NCBI GenBank assembly: GCA_027459465.1
Contig: DAIDIH010000410.1
Span: 85,192-141,528 of the forward strand
Origin: Bryobacterales bacterium
GTDB taxonomy: Bacteria > Acidobacteriota > Terriglobia > Bryobacterales > Bryobacteraceae
Direction: 5' to 3'
Length of the DNA: 56,337 bases
The notes beneath the pieces were generated by a model that was given only the letters and a program-made list of their open reading frames with translations, was not told the DNA's origin and did no database searches. The number at the start of each line of letters is the position of its first letter. Position 1 is the stretch's first letter. The position numbers and the translations under genes were made by a program. This document shows positions 34,109 through 43,252 of this stretch, piece by piece.

Positions 34109-37100
34109 TTACGCATTGGATTGCCGCAAAGTACCTCGCTTCAAAGCCCGTTCTTTCATAAGCGCAAAGAACACAGGCACCAGAATCAGTACATGAATAG
34201 TGGAAGTTATCATCCCACCAACGATCGGTGCCGCAATTGGCTTCATCACGTCCGAGCCAATTCCTGTTTCCAAAAGAATCGGAATTAGACTGGCGAGAAC
34301 GGCGCAAACTGTCATCAGCTTTGGCCGGAGCCGCTGCACAGCTCCTTCTATCACGGCCGCTTCGATGTCTTCGTGTCTAAGGGGTGTTCCCGCCGCAAGG
34401 CGGCGGTCTAACGCCTCATGGAGGTAAACCACCATTACAACGCCGGTTTCAACAGCAATGCCAAAAAGAGCGATGTAGCCAACCCAGACGGCCACGCTGA
34501 AGTTATAACCAAGCAGCCACTGCAGAATAAGCCCACCCGTCATCGCATACAGCGTCGGAAAGATAAGAACAGTGGCTTCGGCGGCCGAATGGAACACCAT
34601 GTACAACAACAGAAAGATCACGAAGAACACGACCGGTAAAATCAGCTTTAAACGCTGTTTGGCCCGCAACTCAAATTCGTATTCTCCAGACCATTTAAAG
34701 GTATATCCAGCGGGTAACTTCAAGTTATCGCGCAGCAATTGACTAGCCTTATTCACAAAGTCACCGTAGTCAGTGGTGTTGAGATCGATGTAAACATAAC
34801 CTGTCAAAGCGGCATCCTCATCGCGGATCATGGCCGGTCCCCTGGAATAGGAGAGCTTAGCAACCTCTCCGATCGGAATCTGTGCGCCGGAGGGAGTGGC
34901 AATCACAACCCGGCCCAGCGCGTTCATGTTGTCCCGAAAGTCGCGGTCATAACGAACATTGATCGGATAGCGCTCGCGGCCTTCAATGTTTTCGGCGATG
35001 CTCTCTCCTCCGATGCCTGACGATATCGCCCGTTGGACGTCAGCAATCGTAAGTCCATAGCGTGCCGCCTGAGGCCGGTTCACCTCGATATTTATGTAGA
35101 ACCCTTCCGCCACCCGTTCCGCGAAGATGGACCGCATCTCAGGAAGTTTAGACAGGATCTGCTGTATTTGTGCGCCGACTTTCTGAATGCCTTCCACGCT
35201 TGGCCCTTGAATCTTCATGCCGACCGGCGTCTTGATGCCGGTCAGCTCCATATCAAGACGGTTTTCTACTGGCATCGTCCATGTATTCGATAAGCCGGGA
35301 AACTGGAGCTTCTCATCCATTTCGTGGATAAGCTTTTCGTAGGTCATGCCCGCACGCCACTGGCTCCTGGGTTTCAACATGAGAGTGGTGTCGTACATGT
35401 CGAGAGGAGCGTTATCCGTGGCGCTGTCAGACCGCCCAATCGAGCCGAACACGCTTTCGACTTCTGGAAACGAGCGGATGATCCTGTCCTGCTCCCCCAG
35501 GAGCTGTGATGCTTGGCCGATGGATATCCCGGGTAGTGCGGTCGGCATGTAAAGGGAAGAGCCTTCAAAGAGTGCCGGCATGAATTGGCTTCCGATACGC
35601 AACGCCAGCGGGAACGTCACGACCAGGAACATGAGATTGAGTAATAGTGTGGTCTTGCGATGGCGAAGGCAGAGACGAAGAACCGGAAGGTAAAGAGCCG
35701 TAGTGAAGCGAGAGACTGGGTTCTGTGATTCTGGCCGCAACCGCCCTCGAATAAAAATCACCATCAATACCGGAACCAGGGTGATGGAAAGAACGGACGA
35801 AAATGCGATGGCCAGGGTCTTGGCCCATGCCAGAGGACGGAACATGCGTCCCTCCTGTGCTTCAAGCAAAAACACCGGGAAGAAGGAGACGACGATGATC
35901 AATAGGGAAAAGAAAAGGGCAGGTCCAACCTGCTTCGCCCCATCGAGCAAGAGTTTATGACGCTCCGGTTCGTTGAAAGGTGGTAACTCTGCTGTCGGCG
36001 GCGCCTCCTCTTCTACGGAGGTATCAGACTTCCTCGGAGGATCACGTTGAGGTCCAGTATCGGAACCAGTGTCGTTCGATGATCGCTGACTTTGTTGCGC
36101 ACCGCGCTCTGACAAGTGCCGGTATCCATTCTCCACCATGACGATTGCCGCATCGACCAGGACACCGATTGCCAACGCTAAGCCGCCTAACGACATAATG
36201 TTGGACGTAACATGCAGGTAGTACATTGGGATGAACGACGCCAGAACGGCAATCGGCAAGGTAAGGATCGGTATCAATGCCGAGCGGAAGTGGAACAAAA
36301 AGATAATGATCACCAGGCTGACAATTACGGCTTCCTCCAGAAGGTCCCGTTGAAGAGTGCGAATCGACTCTTCAATTAGGCCTGACCGGTCATAACCTGC
36401 GACAACGCGAACTCCTTTCGGCAGGGACGGAGCGATCTCGGCTAGTTTCGCCTTGACTCCATTGATCACATTGAGAGCATTCATTCCGTCGCGCATGACG
36501 ACGACTCCGGCGACGGCTTGCCCTTCTCCATTCCACTCGGCAGCACCCTCACGGATGTCCGGTCCGTAGGTGACAGTTCCGAGGTCTCTTACAAGGACCG
36601 GAATGCCGTTCTGCGTGGCGACCGGGACATTCTCAAGGTCCGCCAGCGACCGCAAGTAGCCCAGACCGCGGATCATATATTCAGCGCCGCTGAGCTCCAA
36701 CACACGGCCCCCGACTTCGTTTGTGCTCGCTTGAACACGGTCAATTACTGTGGAGAGAGGAATGTTATAGGCGCGAAGCTTGTCAGGATCTAGCCCGACT
36801 TGATATTGCTTGACGAATCCGCCGATCGTGGCGACTTCGGCTACGCCTGGCACAGTCTCAAGCTGATACCGGAGGAACCAGTCCTGAAGACTACGAAGAT
36901 CGGCGAGGCTCTGCTGGTGGCCCGTGTCGACGACCAGGTATTCGTAGACCCAACCCGCGCCGGTAGCATCCGGACCAATCACCGGGTGTACATTCACGGG
37001 CAGACGACCAGCGATTTGTTGGAGATATTCGATAACTCGAGAGCGAGCCCAATAAAGATCGGTGCCATCTTCGAACACGACAAACACATACGAATCACCG

Positions 37101-37363
37101 AACATCGTTTGGGCCCGCACGGCTTTCACGTGAGGGGCGGCCAGAAGGGTGGTAACAATCGGATATGTGACTTGATCTTCGATAATATTGGGAGGTTCCC
37201 CCATCCACGGGGTGTGAATGATCACCTGGATGTCCGAGATATCCGGTAGAGCGTCCAGGGGGACGCGTTGAAGCGACCAGATGCCTGCCAGAACCAGCAA
37301 GAGCGTTCCAGTAAAGACGAGAAAGCGGTTTCCTGCGCACCAGTCGATAACCCGAGCGATCAC
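34109..37363 (-). CDS. cusA: CusA-type heavy-metal RND efflux pump
   Basis: GTG 37363, after GGGAGGG and 1 bp past the adaptor stop, gives the usual N-terminus IARVIDWCAGNRFLVF and about 1084 residues. It is an HME-RND transporter with twelve helices and two porter domains. The TM4 signature is LALAIGVLVDAAIVMVENG, lacking the first Asp of divalent pumps, which marks the monovalent Cu(I)/Ag(I) type. Met-rich segments (WTMPVENRLDMELTG) fit this. An acidic, low-complexity insert of about 60 residues (ERGAQQSQRSSNDTG to EEEAPPTAELPP) follows TM4 on the cytoplasmic side. Confidence 0.93.
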   Translation of the reverse strand: MIARVIDWCAGNRFLVFTGTLLLVLAGIWSLQRVPLDALPDISDIQVIIHTPWMGEPPNIIEDQVTYPIVTTLLAAPHVKAVRAQTMFGDSYVFVVFEDGTDLYWARSRVIEYLQQIAGRLPVNVHPVIGPDATGAGWVYEYLVVDTGHQQSLADLRSLQDWFLRYQLETVPGVAEVATIGGFVKQYQVGLDPDKLRAYNIPLSTVIDRVQASTNEVGGRVLELSGAEYMIRGLGYLRSLADLENVPVATQNGIPVLVRDLGTVTYGPDIREGAAEWNGEGQAVAGVVVMRDGMNALNVINGVKAKLAEIAPSLPKGVRVVAGYDRSGLIEESIRTLQRDLLEEAVIVSLVIIIFLFHFRSALIPILTLPIAVLASFIPMYYLHVTSNIMSLGGLALAIGVLVDAAIVMVENGYRHLSERGAQQSQRSSNDTGSDTGPQRDPPRKSDTSVEEEAPPTAELPPFNEPERHKLLLDGAKQVGPALFFSLLIIVVSFFPVFLLEAQEGRMFRPLAWAKTLAIAFSSVLSITLVPVLMVIFIRGRLRPESQNPVSRFTTALYLPVLRLCLRHRKTTLLLNLMFLVVTFPLALRIGSQFMPALFEGSSLYMPTALPGISIGQASQLLGEQDRIIRSFPEVESVFGSIGRSDSATDNAPLDMYDTTLMLKPRSQWRAGMTYEKLIHEMDEKLQFPGLSNTWTMPVENRLDMELTGIKTPVGMKIQGPSVEGIQKVGAQIQQILSKLPEMRSIFAERVAEGFYINIEVNRPQAARYGLTIADVQRAISSGIGGESIAENIEGRERYPINVRYDRDFRDNMNALGRVVIATPSGAQIPIGEVAKLSYSRGPAMIRDEDAALTGYVYIDLNTTDYGDFVNKASQLLRDNLKLPAGYTFKWSGEYEFELRAKQRLKLILPVVFFVIFLLLYMVFHSAAEATVLIFPTLYAMTGGLILQWLLGYNFSVAVWVGYIALFGIAVETGVVMVVYLHEALDRRLAAGTPLRHEDIEAAVIEGAVQRLRPKLMTVCAVLASLIPILLETGIGSDVMKPIAAPIVGGMITSTIHVLILVPVFFALMKERALKRGTLRQSNA

Positions 37364-37364
37364 G

Positions 37365-38942
37365 CTACATCCCTCCCGAGGCACTCACCGAAAGTTGCTT
37401 ATTGGCTAGTGTCTTTCCGTCCTTCTGTGCCAGGACGGTAACCTGCCATGTTCCCCCGCTTCCCAACTTGCCGAGCCCCTCATACTGACCACCGCCCTTG
37501 TCGCTTAAATTGGATGCGGTGCGCATCGCCGCCATACCCATCGCCGGCATGGCGGGCATAAAGAATGTGACTGTCACTTGCGCTCCAGAGATTGCAGCCC
37601 CGCTCTGATCAGTCAGCTTCACCCGAAACGTGTTGTCACCCTTGCGCGGAGGGGACGGCGCCGTCGTGAAGTCCACATTGGCCTGGGCCGAGGACGCATT
37701 CATGGCGCTGGCTCCTCCGGCGCCTGGCGGTGGCGGCGCAAATGAGCCCAGAGAAGCCTGCAACTGACTTTCAGAATCGATGAGAAAGTTTGCCGATGTG
37801 ACAATCTTTTCTCCCGCCTTGAGTCCCTTTTGTACGATAAAATCATCACCGACACGCTGCCCGAGCTGGATCTCTCGTGGCTCGAAATAACCGCCCCCAT
37901 GATCGACGAATGCTATTTGTCTGATCCCTGCCTGCAACACGCCAGACGCGGGAATCGTGATTTGGCGGCCCATCGGAATCTTAAGGCTTATGTTGACAAA
38001 CATGCCGGGGCTTAGCGCCATGGTCGGATTCTCAAACACGAGGCGCACGCGTTGGGTACGCGTGTTCATATCAACCTGCGGATAAACGAAATCGACTCGT
38101 CCTGAAAATAATCGGCCGGGATAGGAATCCGCCGTGACTACCGCCAGGTCTCCAGGCTTGAGGCGGCCAATGTCGCTTTGAAACAGCGCGGCGAATACCC
38201 AAACCGTGGAAAGATCCGCCACGGTGTAAAGTTTTGTTTCTGGCTGCACGTACATGTTGGGCAATGCCGTCCGCTCCGTAATGTACCCCGATACCGGCGA
38301 ATCGATTTCGAGCTCCTGGCGAACTTTGCCGCTTTCCTCAAGCTGGTCGATCTCACGCTCGGGAACCTCCCACTGTTTCAATCGCTCGGTCGCTGCACTC
38401 AGCAGCGAATCGGCGCCGCCGGCGACCCCTGGCACCGAACTGTGCACTAATTCATTGCGATTCTCTTTAGCCAGCAGATACTCTCGCTCGGTTGTCACAA
38501 GGTCAGGGCTGTATATTGTGAACAGCGGTTGCCCCTTTCGGATGTATTGATAAGTCGCATTCGCAAATACCTGTCGAATCCAGCCGGGAAAGCGGACTTG
38601 AACATAGGCCAGCCGTGTTTCGTCCACTTCGACAGTTCCGACCGTACGAATTTCGTCTTGAACCGCTCTCGATTCCACAGTGCCTGTTTTGACTCCGATG
38701 CTTTGCAGACGCTGGGGCGTCAGTTGAACCGGCGCGAGGGGGGTCTCCGGAGCAGTGGGCGCGGTTGCGGGCGGGTCGCTCTGCTTGTCCTCGGAAGAAG
38801 CTTGCTGTGCTTGCGGCTGAAGCTTCGGCGGCATCGTCGCGTTCGCCCGGCCATGCCATGACCACCACGCATATGCTAGTCCTGCGGCGAAAACCACATT
38901 ACCAACCAGTGCGATTCCGAAGGCGCGGCGATAAGTCTTCAT
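37365..38942 (-). CDS. cusB: CusB-type RND periplasmic adaptor with C-terminal FixH/YtkA-like domain
   Basis: This 525-residue protein has an N-terminal membrane anchor, a low-complexity linker and the membrane-fusion core (LAYVQVRFPGWIRQVF, QPLFTIYSPDLVTTEREYLL, ELEIDSPVSGYI, YTVADLSTVWVFA). A C-terminal beta domain follows (NTFRVKLTDQSGAAISGAQV to FMPAMPAMGM), like FixH/YtkA. It lacks the N-terminal CPMHP heavy-metal domain that many such adaptors carry; the only CPMHP domains in this window are in NuoJ. It bridges CusA to the TolC at 38956. Confidence 0.9.
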   Translation of the reverse strand: MKTYRRAFGIALVGNVVFAAGLAYAWWSWHGRANATMPPKLQPQAQQASSEDKQSDPPATAPTAPETPLAPVQLTPQRLQSIGVKTGTVESRAVQDEIRTVGTVEVDETRLAYVQVRFPGWIRQVFANATYQYIRKGQPLFTIYSPDLVTTEREYLLAKENRNELVHSSVPGVAGGADSLLSAATERLKQWEVPEREIDQLEESGKVRQELEIDSPVSGYITERTALPNMYVQPETKLYTVADLSTVWVFAALFQSDIGRLKPGDLAVVTADSYPGRLFSGRVDFVYPQVDMNTRTQRVRLVFENPTMALSPGMFVNISLKIPMGRQITIPASGVLQAGIRQIAFVDHGGGYFEPREIQLGQRVGDDFIVQKGLKAGEKIVTSANFLIDSESQLQASLGSFAPPPPGAGGASAMNASSAQANVDFTTAPSPPRKGDNTFRVKLTDQSGAAISGAQVTVTFFMPAMPAMGMAAMRTASNLSDKGGGQYEGLGKLGSGGTWQVTVLAQKDGKTLANKQLSVSASGGM

Positions 38943-38955
38943 TTGATGAGCTCCT

Positions 38956-40323
38956 TCAGTGCCCCGCTGTACCTAAATCAATCCCAGATACTTGCTCCAG
39001 CCGAGCGAGTGCCATTTCGTGATCCAGCAGGCTGCGCCAGTATTCCTCATCTAGCCGAAGAACGTCCAAGTAGGAGTTCAGGAGAGTTTCGAAATCCTCG
39101 CGATTCGACTCATAGGCAGCGAGGCCAGCCCTGAAAGTATTTGCCGCCTGTGGAATGAGTCCCGCACGGTAGATGTTCAGTATGCGGGCGGCGGTCTCGG
39201 CCCTGAGGAACTGATCGCGAACATCAAAATAAGCCTGTTGTACCTGTGCTTCGTAGTCTCGGCGTGAGTGGTTCAGTTCCTCCGTAGCTTGCGAGACTTC
39301 AGGCCATTGTTTGCGGCTGTGATAAATCGGAATTCGAACGCCCACGCTCAACGTGTAATAGTCGGGGAACTTCTCGGACGTGTGCTGCCACATGTATTGA
39401 AGGTTGAAGTCGGGATAGAAGTCCTTGCGGGCGATCTCGAGTTGCAAGCTCTTGCTTCGCACCATCTGCTGCTGTCCTTCAATTTCGGGATTATGAGTCC
39501 GGATTGTCTCGAGCAACTCATCGACGGTTGTATGCACTGTCGTTTCGGTCAGTGTTTCCGGTACGATGTCCGGCTGGCTGGAATTTCGGTTCAGGAGCTG
39601 TTTGAGCCTGGCCTGAAGGCTGAGGTGTTCTTGATGATGCATTTCGGTATCACGCAACAGCTTGGTTTTTTCCAACTGGGCTTTTAAAATATCCTGCTGG
39701 TTGCCTTGACCGACGCGGTAATGCGCTTCCGCGATTTGCGCCACCTGATCCAGCAGCCTGGCGTCGCGATCCAGCAATGCAAGCTCCTGCAATTCGTAAG
39801 CGAGTTGAAAATAAGCCGCTTTCAATTGGTTGATCACGTCCCGGCGAGTTGCTTCAAAACGATCACGCTCCACGTCGGCATCGGTTCGCGCTGCCTCGCC
39901 GCGCAATCGCAGCTTGCCGGGGTAGGGGATGTCCTGGGACGCTCCGAATCCGATGTAGGCAAAACTGCTATTGGTGTACCCGGCGAAAGGGCGTGGGCTG
40001 CCCACCGAGAATTGCTGCACCGTGAATTGAGGATCGGGGGGGGTCGATACCTGTGACGGGACCTGCGTCGCTGCTCGCCACGCGTGTTTCGCGGCAAGAA
40101 TCTGTGGATTATTTCGCTCGGCTTCGTCGATAACCGCTGCTAGAGAGGTGCTTGAGCCCGCAGTGTCAGCCGTATCAGATTGATGGGGAATCTGAGATAA
40201 CGGATTCGCCGACCGCACAGTTGACTGTGCGGAGAGCCCGCCTGCTCCCCAAAAGCCGAGGCTCAATGCAATTGAGGGCGCAGCCGTCCGCAGCAGCGCA
40301 AGATGTCTATTGGATCCGAGCAT
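38956..40323 (-). CDS. TolC-family outer-membrane efflux protein (CusC-like)
   Basis: This 455-residue protein has a signal peptide and two repeats of the TolC outer-membrane/coiled-coil unit (NPQILAAKHAWRAATQVPSQ, SQDIPYPGKLRLRGEAARTD, YYTLSVGVRIPIYHSRKQWP). It lies 13 bp upstream of cusB, so CusC-CusB-CusA are co-transcribed. No CusF domain is fused here, in contrast to the copy at 2562. Confidence 0.92.
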   Translation of the reverse strand: MLGSNRHLALLRTAAPSIALSLGFWGAGGLSAQSTVRSANPLSQIPHQSDTADTAGSSTSLAAVIDEAERNNPQILAAKHAWRAATQVPSQVSTPPDPQFTVQQFSVGSPRPFAGYTNSSFAYIGFGASQDIPYPGKLRLRGEAARTDADVERDRFEATRRDVINQLKAAYFQLAYELQELALLDRDARLLDQVAQIAEAHYRVGQGNQQDILKAQLEKTKLLRDTEMHHQEHLSLQARLKQLLNRNSSQPDIVPETLTETTVHTTVDELLETIRTHNPEIEGQQQMVRSKSLQLEIARKDFYPDFNLQYMWQHTSEKFPDYYTLSVGVRIPIYHSRKQWPEVSQATEELNHSRRDYEAQVQQAYFDVRDQFLRAETAARILNIYRAGLIPQAANTFRAGLAAYESNREDFETLLNSYLDVLRLDEEYWRSLLDHEMALARLEQVSGIDLGTAGH

Positions 40324-41068
40324 TTCTTTCTCCTTCGAACTGCGTAATATTGAGCCCGCGTCCGTAGATGAGGTCCCACAGGCGATCGAAGATCTCGTCC
40401 GGCAGCGGTTTCTTAAGCTCTAGATCGAACTCTTCTAAATACGCTCCAATCCTAAGACGATAGGGCTCCGGATGAGCGATCGTTTGAATATCGGTCCAGC
40501 GCCAAGTGCGAGAGTCCTTTCCATTCTCTACGACGTAGTCGATGCCTGCGTCACGGAATCGCAACGTTCCATTACTACCGCCGGTACGCGTCATGTGGCG
40601 AGCAGGCAATACTGCGAACGTTGACGCCTCAGGAAACGGGACTCCGTTGATTGCTGGTTTGCCTACTAGACCTACGAGTTTTGCGGCAACTTCCGGCGGC
40701 ATTGCGGTCGTGAGATGAAAGACGAACCTCCGGTCACCCGGAAGGTGCCAGTGCTTAAGGTGCCAGCGTTGATTTTGATAAGTGACAATTGCAAGCACCT
40801 GAGAATTCGTGAGGTCTACATTCCGAATGTCGATGAATGACCAATAAATCGGCGGCGCCTTCTCCGTTTGGAACTGCACGCCATCAGCCGATATGGTCAA
40901 ACTACCGTGTGTCGATCGAGGTAAGTGATGAAGCGTCGCCGCTGACGTCCAAGGAATTGCCGCGGATGCGTCGAGCGCACGACTCGGCCAAGCCACGGTC
41001 GCCAGGATCAGTACGAGCACAAATATGCGTCGACGAGCGTAAGTTGAGTGGATTGAAGATATCTGCAT
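40307..41068 (-). CDS. secreted protein of unknown function (PH/GRAM-like beta protein)
   Basis: The start at 41068 gives about 253 residues with a signal peptide (RRRIFVLVLILATVAWPSRA). The mature part is beta-rich with two similar segments, GSLTISADGVQFQTEKAPPI and GTLRFRDAGIDYVVENGKDS, each followed by a Trp-containing strand (YWSFIDIRNV, TWRWTDIQTI). This is an internal duplication. It overlaps the TolC start. I know of no name; it occurs beside metal pumps in Acidobacteriota by my recollection. Confidence 0.65.
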   Translation of the reverse strand: MQISSIHSTYARRRIFVLVLILATVAWPSRALDASAAIPWTSAATLHHLPRSTHGSLTISADGVQFQTEKAPPIYWSFIDIRNVDLTNSQVLAIVTYQNQRWHLKHWHLPGDRRFVFHLTTAMPPEVAAKLVGLVGKPAINGVPFPEASTFAVLPARHMTRTGGSNGTLRFRDAGIDYVVENGKDSRTWRWTDIQTIAHPEPYRLRIGAYLEEFDLELKKPLPDEIFDRLWDLIYGRGLNITQFEGERNARIQ

Positions 41069-41190
41069 TGTTTCGTTGTCCCTATGCGAAAACCTCGTGT
41101 ATGGCACCGTCTGCCGCTCGCGCGGACGATTAGCAGGACACCAGGGCGGCGGTCCTCCGCTGATAACCAGTCCAATCCTGTCGGCTGTGG

Positions 41191-41534
41191 TCATTGCGTT
41201 ATCTGAATCTTGGCAACAGTGATTGTCTTGTTGTCTGAAGCCAATTTCCCAGTAATCCGACCTTTGTGCCCAGCCTGCTTCTCCAGATCCGGCAGGCCTT
41301 GATTCGCGGACTGGAACACTCGGCCGTTGCTGACGAGCACGTATTTGCGCCCGGCCCTCACACAAGCGATCGCGCATTCCAGGGGACCCATCTTCTTCCC
41401 GCCTTTTGTCATTGCCTGATGATTGGCCCTCACACATCGTCACTCATTTCGCCGATCCAGGTCTGTTGAGCGGCAAAACTCAGCACCGAGGCGAATAGGA
41501 GGCAGACGCCAACCTAGAGCGCGGTTCGTTTCAT
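41191..41534 (-). pseudogene. small secreted protein gene with nonsense codon and frameshift
   Basis: The ATG at 41534 follows AAGGGGAT and begins a signal peptide (MKRTAL-stop-VGVCLLFASVLSFAA), where TAG replaces a probable TGG. After QQTWIGEMSDD the frame shifts by one base, then continues as ANHQAMTKGGKKMGPLECAI and ACVRAGRKYVLVSNGRVFQ to the stop at 41191. Rejoined, it is a secreted Cys-containing protein common in Acidobacteriota. Two lesions in 110 codons suggest either decay or poor sequence. Confidence 0.65.
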
Positions 41535-41743
41535 TTTTGATCCCCTTTCTTAAACTTTGGTCAGTAAAGTTGGGACTGCCGATTTACCACGCGGCGCATG
41601 TAAACCCAGCAGTTGAAGAGAATTGATGTGCGTTGCTATACCGGCGTCACCCTTGTGGCGGGCTGCAAGCTAGCGGACGTCGCCCCGCGCGCTGTTTAGA
41701 GCGGCTAGTTGCGCAAATACAGCAACATGCGTATCCGGGAGAT

Positions 41744-42151
41744 TTAGATACGAAGAGGGAGTTGTAAAGGAGTTTGCGTCAGCGGAGGAGCTAGCCAGGT
41801 GTGTTCCGCCCGTAAAAAAGAGGACGGGATCGGTGCCCAATGAAGGGAGACCGAAACTGCCGCAAGTGCAATCCCATCACTGGTGTTTAGCGGGTTTGGG
41901 ATAACGGACTTACCAGAGATCACGAAAGCGCTTGAGACAGTCGTGTTCGAAACGTTACAACAGTCGTCGCTTCGGTTGGAGGGGGCGCACTTGCCTCGGT
42001 TACAGCAGTCCCGCGTCTCTTTGCTGGCAAAGAACGGGCTACCACATTCTCCTGCATTCAGCAGCGAACCCGCCAAAGCGAATACAAGCGCAATTTGACA
42101 CAACTTCCGCACTTTGATCCTCAGTTTATCGCACTGGGCCGCGGCCGTCAA
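41744..42151 (-). CDS. small secreted Cys-rich protein at head of cus genes
   Basis: This protein of up to 135 residues has a signal peptide (LCQIALVFALAGSLLNAGEC), the cysteine block DCCNRGKCAPSNRSDDCCN, a plain middle and the end WLAPPLTQTPLQLPLRI. It is homologous to the protein at 28615. It is the first gene before the cus cluster, as the 6075 and 48761 proteins are before theirs. The start codon is uncertain because no clear ribosome binding site is visible. Confidence 0.65.
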   Translation of the reverse strand: MTAAAQCDKLRIKVRKLCQIALVFALAGSLLNAGECGSPFFASKETRDCCNRGKCAPSNRSDDCCNVSNTTVSSAFVISGKSVIPNPLNTSDGIALAAVSVSLHWAPIPSSFLRAEHTWLAPPLTQTPLQLPLRI

Positions 42152-42250
42152 GGGGGGCTGCCGCTCGCAGGGGGGCTGCCGCTCGCGCCGCTCGCGGGGC
42201 TGCCGATCGTGCCGCTGCCGATCGCCGCCGATCGCGGGGCTGCCGATCGA
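42151..42250. repeat. GC-rich imperfect short tandem repeats between divergent genes
   Basis: Units based on GGGGCTGCCG(C/A)TCGC recur about four to five times with variable spacers, interleaved with CGATCG and CCGCTGCCGATCG. They lie exactly in the 5' region shared by the Cys-rich gene (minus) and the tetR operon (plus). They could be slippage products or a binding array; the function is unknown. Confidence 0.7.
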
Positions 42251-42487
42251 TACTTCTCTCTAGCAATTGACGTCCTGCGTCTTGGAACGTCACGTCAAAT
42301 TTGCGCACACTAAACCTGTGGGGATGCTCCCGGGAAAGGCGGCCGGTTGGATTTCGGCAATGCGTAGCGGCTTGGAGTCGACGTCCTAAAGTCTGTTCGT
42401 CGCCGGTGTTGACGCCACCGAATGCGCTTCCCCGATCAAACCGCAGTCGCGAGTCGGTCCATTCGGTCCATCTCTGCTCTTGTGCAT

Positions 42488-42510
42488 TATACTGGAAGGT
42501 ATTACAATAC
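42488..42510 (+). promoter_or_regulatory. possible -10 box and operator for the tetR operon
   Basis: TATACT at 42488-42493 resembles a -10 element, with no clear -35. Just downstream, GTATTACAATAC (42499-42510) is a perfect inverted repeat with 5-bp arms, placed 9 bp before the tetR ATG. This is a plausible autoregulatory operator. Confidence 0.35.
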
Positions 42511-42518
42511 TGTTTGGT

Positions 42519-43247
42519 ATGCGAAATCGCCCTCTGAAGCGCGAGCAAAAGAAGGCGCTCACGCGCACCCGTTTGCTCAAGGCAGCCGAGAAAGTCTTCG
42601 CGCGCCGAGGCTACGGGGATGCCTCTCTCGACCAAGTCGCTGCCGAAGCAGGGTTTTCTAAAGGGGCGGTTTACTCCAATTTCAAGAGCAAGCAGGACCT
42701 GTTTCTGGTGCTCCTGGACGAGCATATCGAGGAGCGAATTAGCGATCTTCGAAGAACACTTGTTGCAGGAGAGGACTTGGACCAGCAGCTGCAAGAATCG
42801 GCTGACCGCTACATTAAGCATCTGAACGAGAGCGAGCAATGGCACAAGGTGCTCTTCGAGGCCTGGACGTGCTCGATGCGTGATCGCCGATTCGGAGCGA
42901 AGTTCATGAAGCGGTTCCAGGATTGCCGACGTGCGCTCGCTGAGGGTCTCAACGCTCGATTCGAGCGCTTTGGTCTTCCGCTCCCGCTGCCTGCGGAGCA
43001 ACTTGCGGCGGCCATTGATGCTCTCGGGTTTGGAATCATGGTGCAGAAACTCGCGAGCCCGAACACGGTTCCGGACAACCTGCTTGGCGACATTGTCGCA
43101 TTGATCCTCCGAAGTGGTGCGACTGTTCAGCGTGAGATGGGCTACGCTTCGCGCTGCCAAGTACACGAATCAGATGGAGCGCAGCCCGGGGGGCTGACCG
43201 CCGAAAAGGGCTTGTCGCATCCCGGAGCATTTAAAGAAGAGGGGTGA
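42519..43247 (+). CDS. TetR/AcrR-family transcriptional regulator
   Basis: This 242-residue protein has the N-terminal TetR helix-turn-helix (KKALTRTRLLKAAEKVFARR, SLDQVAAEAGFSKGAVYSNF, SKQDLF) and an all-helical ligand domain. It heads a plus-strand operon with a membrane protein and a methyltransferase; the ATG of the next gene (43253) follows 5 bp after its stop. The C-terminal 25 residues beyond the ligand domain look disordered. Confidence 0.9.
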   Translation: MRNRPLKREQKKALTRTRLLKAAEKVFARRGYGDASLDQVAAEAGFSKGAVYSNFKSKQDLFLVLLDEHIEERISDLRRTLVAGEDLDQQLQESADRYIKHLNESEQWHKVLFEAWTCSMRDRRFGAKFMKRFQDCRRALAEGLNARFERFGLPLPLPAEQLAAAIDALGFGIMVQKLASPNTVPDNLLGDIVALILRSGATVQREMGYASRCQVHESDGAQPGGLTAEKGLSHPGAFKEEG

Positions 43248-43252
43248 GGAAA

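Noticed and set aside
42151..42250. A CRISPR array
   Set aside because: The units are too short, GC-biased and irregular, with no spacer-sized unique sequence and no cas genes.
42126..43166. A 346-residue minus-strand frame
   Set aside because: It is antisense to tetR and crosses the GC-rich repeat array; no recognisable protein features.
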